Shown piece by piece: positions 9,297 to 17,340 of a DNA stretch of 43,096 bases. A program made the position numbers and the translations under genes. This DNA is from Deltaproteobacteria bacterium. Its GTDB lineage: Bacteria > Myxococcota_A > UBA9160 > UBA4427. A model generated the notes under the pieces. It searched no databases. It had not been told where the DNA came from and was given only the letters and a program-made list of their open reading frames with translations. The first letter of the stretch is position 1, and every line of letters starts with the position of its first letter. The stretch lies in NCBI GenBank assembly GCA_002719955.1, contig PBFW01000057.1:1-43096 (forward strand), in the 5' to 3' direction.

Positions 9297-9384
9297 GGGG
9301 GTGGTGGGCTGTTGCGGGGGGTCGTCTTCGTTTGTCGGCATCCCGAAGCGCTAGAATTGAGACAACCTGGATAGACTCCTGCTT
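9297..9384. promoter_or_regulatory. Divergent intergenic region upstream of the fusion gene and the propeller lipoprotein
   Basis: This 88 bp gap separates divergently read genes, so promoters are expected. On the plus strand TAGAAT at 9352-9357 resembles a -10 box, with TTTGTC at 9331-9336 as a poor -35 match at 15 nt spacing. This is only suggestive. Confidence 0.25.
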
Positions 9385-11736
9385 ATGAGCTACGAATCCC
9401 CCGCGAGCCGGCCTTCCAGGCGGCCTGACGTGCCTCTTGAGGCAGCCTTAGAGGCCGCGATTCGGCTCTGGGGGGTGTCTGGGGACATCGAAGAGCTCCC
9501 CGGGGATAGGGATAGGAATTATCGAGTTGGAGTCGGTGAGGACGCCATCGTGCTCAAGATCACTGACGCTCCAGGGGAGGAGCTTCAGCTCTCATCTGAC
9601 GCCCTCGATCTGCTCGCTCGCGCGGGGGGGAACCTCGCTGTTGGTAGCGCCCTTAAGACCCAAGCGGGTGAGCTTTGGGCCGCGATTCAAGGCGCCGATG
9701 GCCGCTCGCATAAGGCATGGGCTGTCCGTTGGTTAGAGGGAGTGCCGCTCGCTCACGCGGGGTCAAGAGCGCCGGGTCTTTCCGCTCAGCTAGGCGAAGA
9801 GCTCGGTCGCGCCCGCGTCGCGCTCGATGGCTGGGAGCACCCAGCCTTGGATCGCGGCCTCAAGTGGGATCTCCGGCGAGGGCTCGAGGTGGCCTGGGCC
9901 GGTGAAGAGAGCCTCAAGCTTCCACACGAGCGCCGCGTCATCAGGGAGGCGCTCGCGGGCGTTGAGGTGGCGCTCGCTCCCTGCGCGTCTTCCCTTCGTG
10001 TCGGAGTAATCCACGGTGATGCTAACGACCACAACATCCTGGTCGGGGAGTGCGACCCTGCTGCGGGGCCGTGCGGGCTCTTGGATGTGGGGGACATCGA
10101 TCGCAGCTGGATCTTGGCTGAGGTGTCCATCGCCGCGGCGTACCTCATGTTGGGTGAGGAGGATCCGATCGCGGCGCTCATCGAGTTTGTCACGGGGTAT
10201 CACAGAACAGACCCGATCCCAAAGCAGGAGCTCGGGCTCGTCTTTGACCTCGCGAAGCTGCGCCTCTGCGTGAGCGTTGTCGTCGCTGCAGAGCAGCGGG
10301 CAGAAGAGCCAGAGAATGAGTATCTCTCAGTGACCTCACAGTCTGCTGTCGCTCTCCTAGCCGTGCTTCAGCGGATTGATCGCGGAGCTGTGCACGCCCA
10401 GCTCGCGTCGGCTTGCGGGCTTGAGCTGTGTGCTCCTGTCACCCTTGAGAGCGAGGCTTTATTGGGTCGGCGCCGCGCTTCGTTGGGACCTAACCTGAGC
10501 ATCTCATACGAGGAGCCCCTCGAGGTGGTGCGCGGAGAGGGGCGGTACTTGTTCGAGCCCTGCGGGCGGAGCTACCTTGACGCGGTGAACAACGTGCCGC
10601 AGGTGGGGCACTGTCACCCCCGCGTCGTCGAAAGGGCGTCGGCGCAGATGGCCACCTTAAACACCAACACCCGGTATCTCTCCGATGTCCGGATGAGCTT
10701 CGTCGAGCGCCTGCTCTCCACCTTACCGCCCGCTCTAGAGGTCGTTTATTTGGTGAACTCGGGCTCGGAAGCGAACGAGCTAGCCAGGCGTCTCGTCAAA
10801 GCCCACGTCGGTGAGGGGGACTGGGTCGTCCTTGACGCGGGCTACCACGGGAACACCGACGCGCTCGTGGAGCTCTCTCCTTATAAGTTTGGCGGCGCAG
10901 GCGGAGCGGGGTGTCCTGAGGGTGTCCTCGTGGCAGAGCTCCCAGACAGGCACCGCGGCCGGTGGGGATATGAGGTCGATGACGCTGGCAAACGGTACGC
11001 AGAGGATGTCCTTCGGCTCCTCGATGAGAGCGCCGCTCGCGGTCGGTCCGCCGCCGCCTTCATCGCTGAGTCCATCCCAGGCTGTGGTGGGCAGCTGGTC
11101 CTCCCCGACGGGTACCTCGCCGCGTGTTATGCAGCGGTTCACTCGAAGGGCGGACTCGCCATCGCCGACGAGGTTCAGGTCGGATGTGGCCGCGTGGGGA
11201 GTCACTGGTGGGCGTTTGAGACGCAAGGCGTCGTCCCGGATATCGTCACGATCGGCAAGCCTCTTGGGGGCGGGCATCCTATCGGGGCTGTGGTCACGAC
11301 TCGGGCCGTCGCTGATTCTTTCGACTCTGGCATGGAGTACTTCAACACCTTCGGTGGGAACCCCGTCTCGTGCGCGATCGCGGACGAGGTCCTCAGGGTG
11401 ATTGAGGATGAGGGGCTCCGGGAGAACGCGCTCAAGACGGGGGCGGCCATGCTTGAGGGTCTCGCAGAGCTCAGCTCGCGGCACGAAGGGATCGGTGATG
11501 TGCGCGGCTTAGGCCTCTACCTTGGGATCGCTTGTGTTGAAGATCGAGCCTCGAAATGCCCTGCCCCTGGGCTCGCGAGCGCCGTCGTTGAGGGGATGCG
11601 CGCCCGCGGCGTGCTCCTCTCCACGGACGGTATGGACCATGACGTTGTAAAGATGAAGCCGCCCTTGGTCTTTGGGCCTTCTGACGCGGTTCATGTCCTC
11701 TGTATGCTGGATGAGGCCTTTGAAGATGCGAAATAG
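9385..11736 (+). CDS. Fusion of APH/choline-kinase-like kinase and class III aminotransferase-fold enzyme
   Basis: A 783-residue two-domain cytoplasmic protein. Residues about 15-335 form an aminoglycoside-phosphotransferase-like kinase: K58 in IVLKIT, the catalytic loop H210-G-D212 with N217, and D234-V-G-D, where DFGD is usual. Residues about 350-783 form a PLP-dependent class III aminotransferase fold with SGSEANELA, ADEVQVGCGR and the Schiff-base lysine K625 in TIGKPLGGGHPIG. In animals, separate proteins of these two families act in sequence: hydroxylysine kinase, then 5-phosphohydroxylysine phospho-lyase, with the phosphoethanolamine phospho-lyase as a close relative. A fused kinase plus ammonio-phospho-lyase acting on an amino alcohol is therefore the best inference, but a transaminase cannot be excluded. 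The next gene's likely start overlaps its end by 11 nt. Confidence 0.87.
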   Translation: MSYESPASRPSRRPDVPLEAALEAAIRLWGVSGDIEELPGDRDRNYRVGVGEDAIVLKITDAPGEELQLSSDALDLLARAGGNLAVGSALKTQAGELWAAIQGADGRSHKAWAVRWLEGVPLAHAGSRAPGLSAQLGEELGRARVALDGWEHPALDRGLKWDLRRGLEVAWAGEESLKLPHERRVIREALAGVEVALAPCASSLRVGVIHGDANDHNILVGECDPAAGPCGLLDVGDIDRSWILAEVSIAAAYLMLGEEDPIAALIEFVTGYHRTDPIPKQELGLVFDLAKLRLCVSVVVAAEQRAEEPENEYLSVTSQSAVALLAVLQRIDRGAVHAQLASACGLELCAPVTLESEALLGRRRASLGPNLSISYEEPLEVVRGEGRYLFEPCGRSYLDAVNNVPQVGHCHPRVVERASAQMATLNTNTRYLSDVRMSFVERLLSTLPPALEVVYLVNSGSEANELARRLVKAHVGEGDWVVLDAGYHGNTDALVELSPYKFGGAGGAGCPEGVLVAELPDRHRGRWGYEVDDAGKRYAEDVLRLLDESAARGRSAAAFIAESIPGCGGQLVLPDGYLAACYAAVHSKGGLAIADEVQVGCGRVGSHWWAFETQGVVPDIVTIGKPLGGGHPIGAVVTTRAVADSFDSGMEYFNTFGGNPVSCAIADEVLRVIEDEGLRENALKTGAAMLEGLAELSSRHEGIGDVRGLGLYLGIACVEDRASKCPAPGLASAVVEGMRARGVLLSTDGMDHDVVKMKPPLVFGPSDAVHVLCMLDEAFEDAK

Positions 11737-13081
11737 ACGAGCTCAAACTGATCGACGCCTTGTGAACCGCTTGCGCTCGCGCCTCTTGTCGTTCGCCGGC
11801 GTCTCGCCGCTCTTGTTGCTCGCGTCGGCCTGCGTCAGCGCTTCCCACGGGATCTCAAGCTTCGCAGCAGGCGAAGGGCGCGTGCCTGCTCGGTTCCAAG
11901 AGGTGGATGAGCTGCTCAAGGGGGCAGTGGCTGACGGGGACTCTGCGGGCTTGGCGCTCCTCGTCGTGCGGCGTGGGAACGTCGAGTTCTTGCAGGTCCA
12001 CGGAGAGGCGGAGCTCGGCACCGGGCGTCCGTTGCGTACGGACTCTATCTTCAGGGTGTACTCCATGACCAAGGCGATGACCTCGGTCGCTGCGATGATG
12101 CTCTGGGAAGACGGCAAGCTCCGCTTGGACGATCCTGTCGCTGCTTACCTCCCCGAGTGGCGGGAGCCTGTCGTCGGTAAGTACACCTTGACTGGGCATA
12201 AGATCGTGCCCGCAGAGCGCACCATGACGATTAGGGACCTCTTGAGGCACACGTCTGGGATCCCTTACTACGACTGGCTCTTGCCCCCGTACCCAGAGCT
12301 CTATGAGGCCGAGATGAACTATGATGGTGGCCCTAAGTCGCTAGCTGATTTCAGCAGACGGCTCTCGAAGGTCCCGCTCGTTCATCAACCCCAGGCTATG
12401 TGGACTTATGGGGCGGGGACAGACGTCTTGGGTTTGGTAGTTGAGGTCGTGTCTGGCCAGCCCTTTGAGGAGTTCCTCAAGGAGCGTTTGATCACTCCTT
12501 TGGGCATGGTTGATACGGGCTTCTTTGTCGAAGAAGAGGACTGGTCACGCTTCGCCGCGCTCCACGAGGTCGACGAGGAGGGCAAGGTTTCGGGCGTGGA
12601 CGAGAGCGGGTGGGCCTCCTATCGCGGCCCTCCCTCCTATCCATCCGGTGGTGGCGGGCTGGTCTCTACTATGTCGGACTACCTCATGTTCCTGCAGATG
12701 CTCCTCGATGGCGGCGAGTGGAAGGGGCGGCGCTACCTCAGGGAGCGAACCGTTCGGCTCATGACCAGCCCGAGCTCTGCAGCGGGCGCGCCTCACCCTG
12801 TCTTCAATCCCTTCGGCTTGGGGTTTGAAGTCATCGCTGAGCGAAATGAACACAAGGGCTGGGCGATGGAGGGCGCCTATGGGTGGAGCGGGGTCGCTCG
12901 CACTCACTACGTGGTGGACCCAGAGAGGGATCTCATCCTCCTCTTGTATCAGCAGGTCATGCCCTTCGACGTGGGCCTCAGGAACGAGGTCTTCGAGGCG
13001 GTCCACCGGGCCCTCTCGATCTACCCGCGGCAGACAGCCGCAGAGACCGCCTCTCAAAGCGAAGTCACTGATGAGGGCTAA
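11726..13081 (+). CDS. Serine beta-lactamase-fold lipoprotein (class C/esterase family)
   Basis: About 451 residues of the beta-lactamase/penicillin-binding-protein-like superfamily, members of which act as esterases, D-aminopeptidases or peptidases rather than antibiotic hydrolases. The nucleophile motif S-M-T-K (S113 and K116 from this start) lies in FRVYSMTKAMTSVAAM, the second motif is the Tyr in WTYGAGTDVLG, and a C-terminal YGWSGVARTHYVVDP segment fits the third active-site strand. The leader ends LLLLASAC, a lipobox. I give the ATG that overlaps the upstream gene by 11 nt. A GTG at 11762 would give a more typical 24-residue lipoprotein signal and is a real alternative. It abuts the downstream protease gene (TAAATG), so the two are coupled. 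Confidence 0.88.
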   Translation: MRNRRAQTDRRLVNRLRSRLLSFAGVSPLLLLASACVSASHGISSFAAGEGRVPARFQEVDELLKGAVADGDSAGLALLVVRRGNVEFLQVHGEAELGTGRPLRTDSIFRVYSMTKAMTSVAAMMLWEDGKLRLDDPVAAYLPEWREPVVGKYTLTGHKIVPAERTMTIRDLLRHTSGIPYYDWLLPPYPELYEAEMNYDGGPKSLADFSRRLSKVPLVHQPQAMWTYGAGTDVLGLVVEVVSGQPFEEFLKERLITPLGMVDTGFFVEEEDWSRFAALHEVDEEGKVSGVDESGWASYRGPPSYPSGGGGLVSTMSDYLMFLQMLLDGGEWKGRRYLRERTVRLMTSPSSAAGAPHPVFNPFGLGFEVIAERNEHKGWAMEGAYGWSGVARTHYVVDPERDLILLLYQQVMPFDVGLRNEVFEAVHRALSIYPRQTAAETASQSEVTDEG

Positions 13082-14536
13082 ATGACTCTGTGTCGAATCT
13101 CTCTCCTGCTCTCGCTCAGCGCGCTCACGGGATGCGCCGGCGCTGGCGCTCCTGAGTCCGCTCCCCAGCAAGTCTGGAGCGAGCGGGTGGGCGCTCAGGG
13201 AGAGCGCGCGGTCTTACGGGTGATCTCTGAGAGCGGAGGCGTAGGGAGCGGCTTCTTGATTCATCCGTCTGGTCTCGCAGTCACGAACGCGCACGTCGTG
13301 GGGAGTTCGCTCGGTGGCCACGCAGAGGTCGCAGGTGGCATCTATCCCTTTGAGGTCGTCGCAGCAGGGCATTCTAGGGACCTCGCGCTCTTGCAACTTC
13401 AGGCTGGTGACGCGTTGCCCTTCTTGCGCTTGGGAGAGAGCGCTGACCTCAACCTGGGCGCGCCAGTGTTGGCTGTAGGGGCGCCGCAAGGGATGTTCCC
13501 TGTCGTCACTACCGGGGTCTTTGGCGGCCGGTCAGTGCCTGGAATGATCGGGGAGATCTTGGTCCCAGAGCAGCTCATACATGGCGCTCCCACTCTCCGG
13601 GGCAGCTCAGGGTGCCCCATCTTGGACGTGGACGGACACGTGGTCGGCGTGCAGTCAGCTAAGCCTGGTCAGGAGCTGGTCATGGCGGCTGGACCTGAAG
13701 ATGAGGAAGGGCGCCTCTTCGACAGGGACTTGGGCCGTTGGAGGTTCCAGACAGAGGCCTTCGGGCTCGCTGTCCCTGTGGAAGATTTGGTTCATGTGCT
13801 CCCTGGCTGGGTCGCGCCTGAGTGGCGAACGGGTCTTGAGACTGGGTTCTCTTGTGGGGATCGCGACGGCCGCGTTTGCGTCGTAGATGTCGCCGCTGGT
13901 TCCCCTGCCGAACACGCTGGGTTGGAGGTGGGGGACCTCGTCTTGAGCGTCAATGGCGTCAGGGTCTTGTCCTTGGTCGACCTCTCTCTCTGGCTCTCTC
14001 GTTCAGGCGGCTTGTCCTTGGATGTAGAGCGCGGCTCAGGGCGACGCATGATCTCTTTCAGCAGGCGCGAGTGGGGTGTCCCCGCCTGGGAGGACCTCAC
14101 GCCTGGCTGTCTCTGGGCTGGTAAGAGCGGGCGCTTCTTCCGTTTCCCAAACCTCGCCCCGGGGGCGCTCAAAGAGGGCGGGGTCGTCTCCAACGTGAAG
14201 CTCCCTGATGAGCGCGTCGGGCGTGACGAGTTTTATCTAGAGCTGATGGCTTGGGTGAGAGTGCCTTCTGCCGGTCGTTGGGTCTTTGAGCTGAGCTCTG
14301 ATGACGGGTCCCAGCTCTTCGTACGTGACCTGCTCGTCGTTGACAGTGACGGGTTGCATGGCAGTACGCCTACTACAGGCACGATTGATTTGGAGGCTGG
14401 GCTTTACCCCTTACGCGTCACCTACTTCGAAGCCGGGGGGCTTGAATCACTGAGCGCTCGCTGGGGCTTGGAGGGGGAAGCCCTCGTAGAGATCCCGGCA
14501 GATCAATTCAGGCACGCGCCTGGCGCTGGTTGGTAG
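13082..14536 (+). CDS. Trypsin-like serine protease lipoprotein with PDZ and PA14-like domains
   Basis: A 484-residue exported protein. The signal ends SALTGC, a lipobox. Residues about 40-240 are an HtrA-type trypsin-fold protease with H71 in VTNAHVV, D100 in SRDLALLQL and S176 in RGSSGCPI, where GNSGGP is usual, so the second Gly is Cys178. A PDZ domain follows at about 265-335 (GSPAEHAGLEVGDLVLSVNG). Residues about 345-480 resemble a PA14-type carbohydrate-binding domain (WVFELSSDDGSQLFVRD, LEAGLYPLRVTYFE). The PDZ suggests recognition of C-termini, and PA14 suggests glycan attachment or substrate targeting at the cell surface. Its start follows the beta-lactamase-fold gene with no spacer. 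Confidence 0.87.
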   Translation: MTLCRISLLLSLSALTGCAGAGAPESAPQQVWSERVGAQGERAVLRVISESGGVGSGFLIHPSGLAVTNAHVVGSSLGGHAEVAGGIYPFEVVAAGHSRDLALLQLQAGDALPFLRLGESADLNLGAPVLAVGAPQGMFPVVTTGVFGGRSVPGMIGEILVPEQLIHGAPTLRGSSGCPILDVDGHVVGVQSAKPGQELVMAAGPEDEEGRLFDRDLGRWRFQTEAFGLAVPVEDLVHVLPGWVAPEWRTGLETGFSCGDRDGRVCVVDVAAGSPAEHAGLEVGDLVLSVNGVRVLSLVDLSLWLSRSGGLSLDVERGSGRRMISFSRREWGVPAWEDLTPGCLWAGKSGRFFRFPNLAPGALKEGGVVSNVKLPDERVGRDEFYLELMAWVRVPSAGRWVFELSSDDGSQLFVRDLLVVDSDGLHGSTPTTGTIDLEAGLYPLRVTYFEAGGLESLSARWGLEGEALVEIPADQFRHAPGAGW

Positions 14537-14702
14537 GGGGCTGGGCCCGGCGCTGACTAAGAGGGCCTGGGGCGAAGGGGGGTCGTAGGTCTCTGCCCGG
14601 TGCTGGGACCAGGGGGATCGGTAGGCATTGACTCGCTCGAGAGGGTGCTCGTGCGCCGTGAGCCTGCCGAAGTACAGAGAGGAGCTTTGAGCGGCTCTTG
14701 AG

Positions 14703-15809
14703 ATGATGAGTGCTGACCCGAAATCTGCGAAGGGGCTTAAGGGGCGCGTTGTCGCCATTGTTGCTGGGGTCTTGATCGCTGTCTGTTCGCTTGAGTTCGG
14801 CTTTCGCGGGCTCTCCGCGCTGGGCCTGTTGCCTGACAGTTGGACCCTGTCTAGCCATCGGCTCGCCTCCTTCCGTGAGTACGCTGACAGCGGCGTTAGG
14901 GGAATGTTCACGCCCAAGGCTTTTGTTGGTTATGCCCTCCAGGGGGAGGCTGTCAACGCGGATGGGTTCAGCGATAAGGAGTGGCCCGTTGACCGAAGCC
15001 CTGGGGTGATTCGGATCGCGTGTTTGGGCGGCTCTACGACCCAAGACGGGCTCAAGGCGGACCGGAGCAACACCTATCCATTTCTCCTCTCAAAGATGAT
15101 GAACCGACGCCTCAAGGCGGACGTAGAGGTCCTCAACTTTGGCGTGAACGGGTGGACCTCCGCTGAGTCACTCGTGAACTATGCGCTGCTTGTCTGTCGC
15201 TATGAGCCTGACGTCGTCGTGATCCATCACTCCGTGAACGATGTGTGGCCGCGCCTCTATCCTGGCTATCGCTCTGACTACACGCACTACCGCGTCCCGT
15301 GGGAAGACGCGCAGCTCTCTGCGTGGGACAAGCGCTTGATCTCTTGGAGCAGATTATGGGCGGCCCACAGGATCCAGGATCAAGAGCTGGTCGGGATCAG
15401 GGAGCGCGTCATCCGGCGGGTGGATGGGCGCTCCGTCGAGCTTCTCAAGCAGCTCCAGCCTGAGACCGTCTCGGGCTATCGCGGGAACCTGCAGCGCCTC
15501 TGTCGTTTGGTCCTCGCTGACGGGGCTACGCCCGTCTTAATGACGATGCCCTTTGATGGCGACGCTGGAGGGTTTGGGGAGGCGTTTCTAGAGCTCCTTT
15601 GCGGAGGCACCGAAGAGCACAACGAGGTCATGCGGACCGTCGCGGCAGAGGAGGGGGCGCTGCTCGTAGACGCGTCCGCCTCGTTCAGCTCTGATCCGGA
15701 TGAACACGCCAAGTTCTTCGCCGACTATGTCCACCAGCGGCCGGGTGGTAACAGAGCTAAGGCGCTGCTTATCGCTGACGCCCTGCAACAGGCCAAGCTC
15801 TTCAGATAA
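14703..15809 (+). CDS. Membrane-anchored SGNH/GDSL-family hydrolase
   Basis: A 368-residue protein with one N-terminal transmembrane segment (about 15-38) and an extracytoplasmic SGNH-hydrolase domain. Block I is CLGGSTTQ with the nucleophile S111. FGVNGWTS supplies the block II glycine, HHSVNDVW the block III Asn, and D341-Y-V-H344 the C-terminal Asp and His. Families of this type remove acetyl or other acyl groups from polysaccharides or lipids. The exact substrate is not deducible. It follows the PA14 protease after a 166 bp gap with no recognisable terminator. Two ATG codons in tandem (14703 and 14706) can start it. Confidence 0.87.
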   Translation: MMSADPKSAKGLKGRVVAIVAGVLIAVCSLEFGFRGLSALGLLPDSWTLSSHRLASFREYADSGVRGMFTPKAFVGYALQGEAVNADGFSDKEWPVDRSPGVIRIACLGGSTTQDGLKADRSNTYPFLLSKMMNRRLKADVEVLNFGVNGWTSAESLVNYALLVCRYEPDVVVIHHSVNDVWPRLYPGYRSDYTHYRVPWEDAQLSAWDKRLISWSRLWAAHRIQDQELVGIRERVIRRVDGRSVELLKQLQPETVSGYRGNLQRLCRLVLADGATPVLMTMPFDGDAGGFGEAFLELLCGGTEEHNEVMRTVAAEEGALLVDASASFSSDPDEHAKFFADYVHQRPGGNRAKALLIADALQQAKLFR

Positions 15810-15825
15810 AGACCTGAGGGTTGGC

Positions 15826-16047
15826 CTATGAGTGCTCAGCTGCGCTAGCGACTCTCTTTGACTCCCAGCGACGGGTGATCACCTGGCACCACCATCCACC
15901 GATGTTGGTGTGGTGTTCGGTCAGCCATGCTTGTACTGCGCTCTCTCCCATGTCTTTGCTGGGTGAGTCCTCGAGCTCCTCGAACCACTGGTTCCAGGTC
16001 TTCCCGGTCGCTCGCATGACGGCCTTGTCTGTGATTATTTCGCCCAT
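15826..16047 (-). CDS. Small conserved protein of 73 residues
   Basis: A short cytoplasmic protein whose sequence reads as a compact family: ATGKTWNQWFEELED near residues 13-27 and AWLTEHH followed by GGWWCQVITRRWE near the end. The TGK-x-W-x-x-W and GWWxQ-x-T pattern resembles the small domains annotated DUF4287 or found with SRPBCC proteins, but I cannot confirm the family. It is convergent with the SGNH gene, with 16 bp between their ends, and divergent from the Dabb gene. No Shine-Dalgarno sequence is visible. Function is unknown. Confidence 0.65.
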   Translation of the reverse strand: MGEIITDKAVMRATGKTWNQWFEELEDSPSKDMGESAVQAWLTEHHTNIGGWWCQVITRRWESKRVASAAEHS

Positions 16048-16228
16048 TTAGGTGCCCAGTCTATACAAACTAGCAATTAGTGCAACAGACGCTTTCTTTT
16101 GGTGGGGCGATCGCCGCGCGCGAGGGCTAGGTGCCGCCGCATCACTAGCGGGGGCGTCGAGATTTTGCGGAGGGATCTGCTTCGCGTAAGCGTTGCGACA
16201 GGCAGGTCTAGGGTGGAAACTCATAGCC

Positions 16229-16552
16229 ATGCTCTCCCACGACGTCTTCTTTAGTTTGGTCGACAGCTCGCCTGAGGCCACCGCCCGACTCGTTGATTCA
16301 TGCCACGCGCACCTGCGAGATCACCCTGGCGTGCTCTTCTTCAGCGTGGGGTCGCGCGAACCCGGTCTCGACCGCGACGTCAATGACTCTGAGTTCCACG
16401 TAGCCTTGCACGTCGTCTTTGACGGGCGTGAAGCTCACGACGTCTACCAGGACGCGCCTCAGCACAACGCCTTCATTGAAGAGAACAAGGACAACTGGGC
16501 CGCAGTTCGAGTCTTTGATTCGACCGTTAACGGCGGGGTTGGTCGAAGCTGA
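16229..16552 (+). CDS. Dabb (stress-responsive alpha/beta barrel) domain protein
   Basis: A 107-residue dimeric ferredoxin-like barrel protein. The opening [14 protein letters not shown], the [11 protein letters not shown] turn, and [19 protein letters not shown] fit the Dabb family pattern, including the conserved His and Tyr near the end. The ATG at 16229 is preferred to an upstream ATG at 16193 because the extra residues match nothing in the family. Dabb proteins are small and some are cyclases or decarboxylase-like. Here it opens an operon with a PhyH dioxygenase and two Gfo/Idh/MocA oxidoreductases, so a role in the same catabolic or tailoring route is inferred. Its stop overlaps the next start by 1 nt (TGATG). 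Confidence 0.82.
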   Translation: MLSHDVFFSLVDSSPEATARLVDSCHAHLRDHPGVLFFSVGSREPGLDRDVNDSEFHVALHVVFDGREAHDVYQDAPQHNAFIEENKDNWAAVRVFDSTVNGGVGRS

Positions 16553-17340
16553 TGGGGGCCTACAGCCTCACGCCTGCTGACAGTGAGTCCTTCTGGAGGG
16601 ACGGGTACTTCGTCGTTCATGGCCTGCTCTGTGAGGAGGAGGTTGAGGTCTTGCGCGGCATCACAGAGGTCCTTCTCCCGAACGACCCTGAGCGTCTGGA
16701 GCGCCACGACGCTGAGGGCAACCTCACCTTGTTGTCTCTTCGCAATGAGCTTCGAGATGATGTCTTCAGCGCGGTCGTGCGCTCCGAACGTATGGCCAAG
16801 ACTATGTCTGGGCTCTTCGGCGAAGAGGTCTACCACTACCACCACAAGGTGATGGTAAAGGAGCCTCTTGTGGGCGGCGCTTGGGAGTGGCACCAGGACT
16901 ACGGGTACTGGTATCAGAACGGATGCCTCAGGCCTGACATGGCTAGCTGCATGGTCGCGATCACCCACTCGACGCGGGCGAACGGATGCCTTGAGGTCGT
17001 GAAAGGGTCGCACTTGCTCGGACGCCTAGACCACGTCGATGTTGACGACCAAGTGTGCGCCGACCCTGAGCGGGTCAAAGAGACCTTGAAGAGGCTGCCT
17101 GTTGAGGATGTGGAGCTCGCTCCTGGAGACGCCGCATTCTTTCACGCCAACACCCTCCACCGATCCCTTAAGAACACCTCCCCAGACGCGCGGTTGACCT
17201 TGATTGGCTGCTACAACACAAAGACCAATGACCCCTATAAAGAGCATCACCATCCTGGGTATTCACCCCTTGAGGTCCTCCCAGACGGGGAGGTCCTCGT
17301 CAGAGGGCGACAGCAGCTCTCAGAGATGAGAGGCGCTTGA
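16552..17340 (+). CDS. Phytanoyl-CoA dioxygenase (PhyH) family Fe(II)/2-oxoglutarate oxygenase
   Basis: A 262-residue cytoplasmic non-haem iron oxygenase. The iron triad reads H114-Q-D116 in WEWHQDYGYW and H203 in ANTLHRSLKN. R214 in PDARLTLIG is placed to bind 2-oxoglutarate. Bacterial PhyH proteins hydroxylate diverse small molecules and this one is not assignable to a substrate. It sits between the Dabb gene and a Gfo/Idh/MocA gene with 1 nt TGATG overlaps on both sides, so translation is probably coupled and the three products likely act in one pathway, for example on a sugar, cyclitol or osmolyte. Confidence 0.88.
   Translation: MGAYSLTPADSESFWRDGYFVVHGLLCEEEVEVLRGITEVLLPNDPERLERHDAEGNLTLLSLRNELRDDVFSAVVRSERMAKTMSGLFGEEVYHYHHKVMVKEPLVGGAWEWHQDYGYWYQNGCLRPDMASCMVAITHSTRANGCLEVVKGSHLLGRLDHVDVDDQVCADPERVKETLKRLPVEDVELAPGDAAFFHANTLHRSLKNTSPDARLTLIGCYNTKTNDPYKEHHHPGYSPLEVLPDGEVLVRGRQQLSEMRGA

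Noticed and set aside
10780..11484. 234-codon minus-strand frame inside the kinase/PLP fusion
   Set aside because: It is antisense to the PLP-binding region of a well-supported gene and shows no domain.
11726..13081. Antibiotic-resistance beta-lactamase
   Set aside because: The SxxK fold is shared with esterases and peptidases. The second motif is YGAG rather than Y-x-N and no KTG box is present, so resistance cannot be claimed.
14508..15044. 178-codon minus-strand frame across the SGNH leader and the protease 3' end
   Set aside because: It overlaps two well-supported genes; the product is Arg/Pro-rich with no family resemblance.
16048..16281. 77-codon minus-strand frame upstream of the 73-residue protein
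   Set aside because: It overlaps the Dabb start region and is Ser/Ala/Pro-rich without a family pattern. The space is more likely a divergent promoter area.
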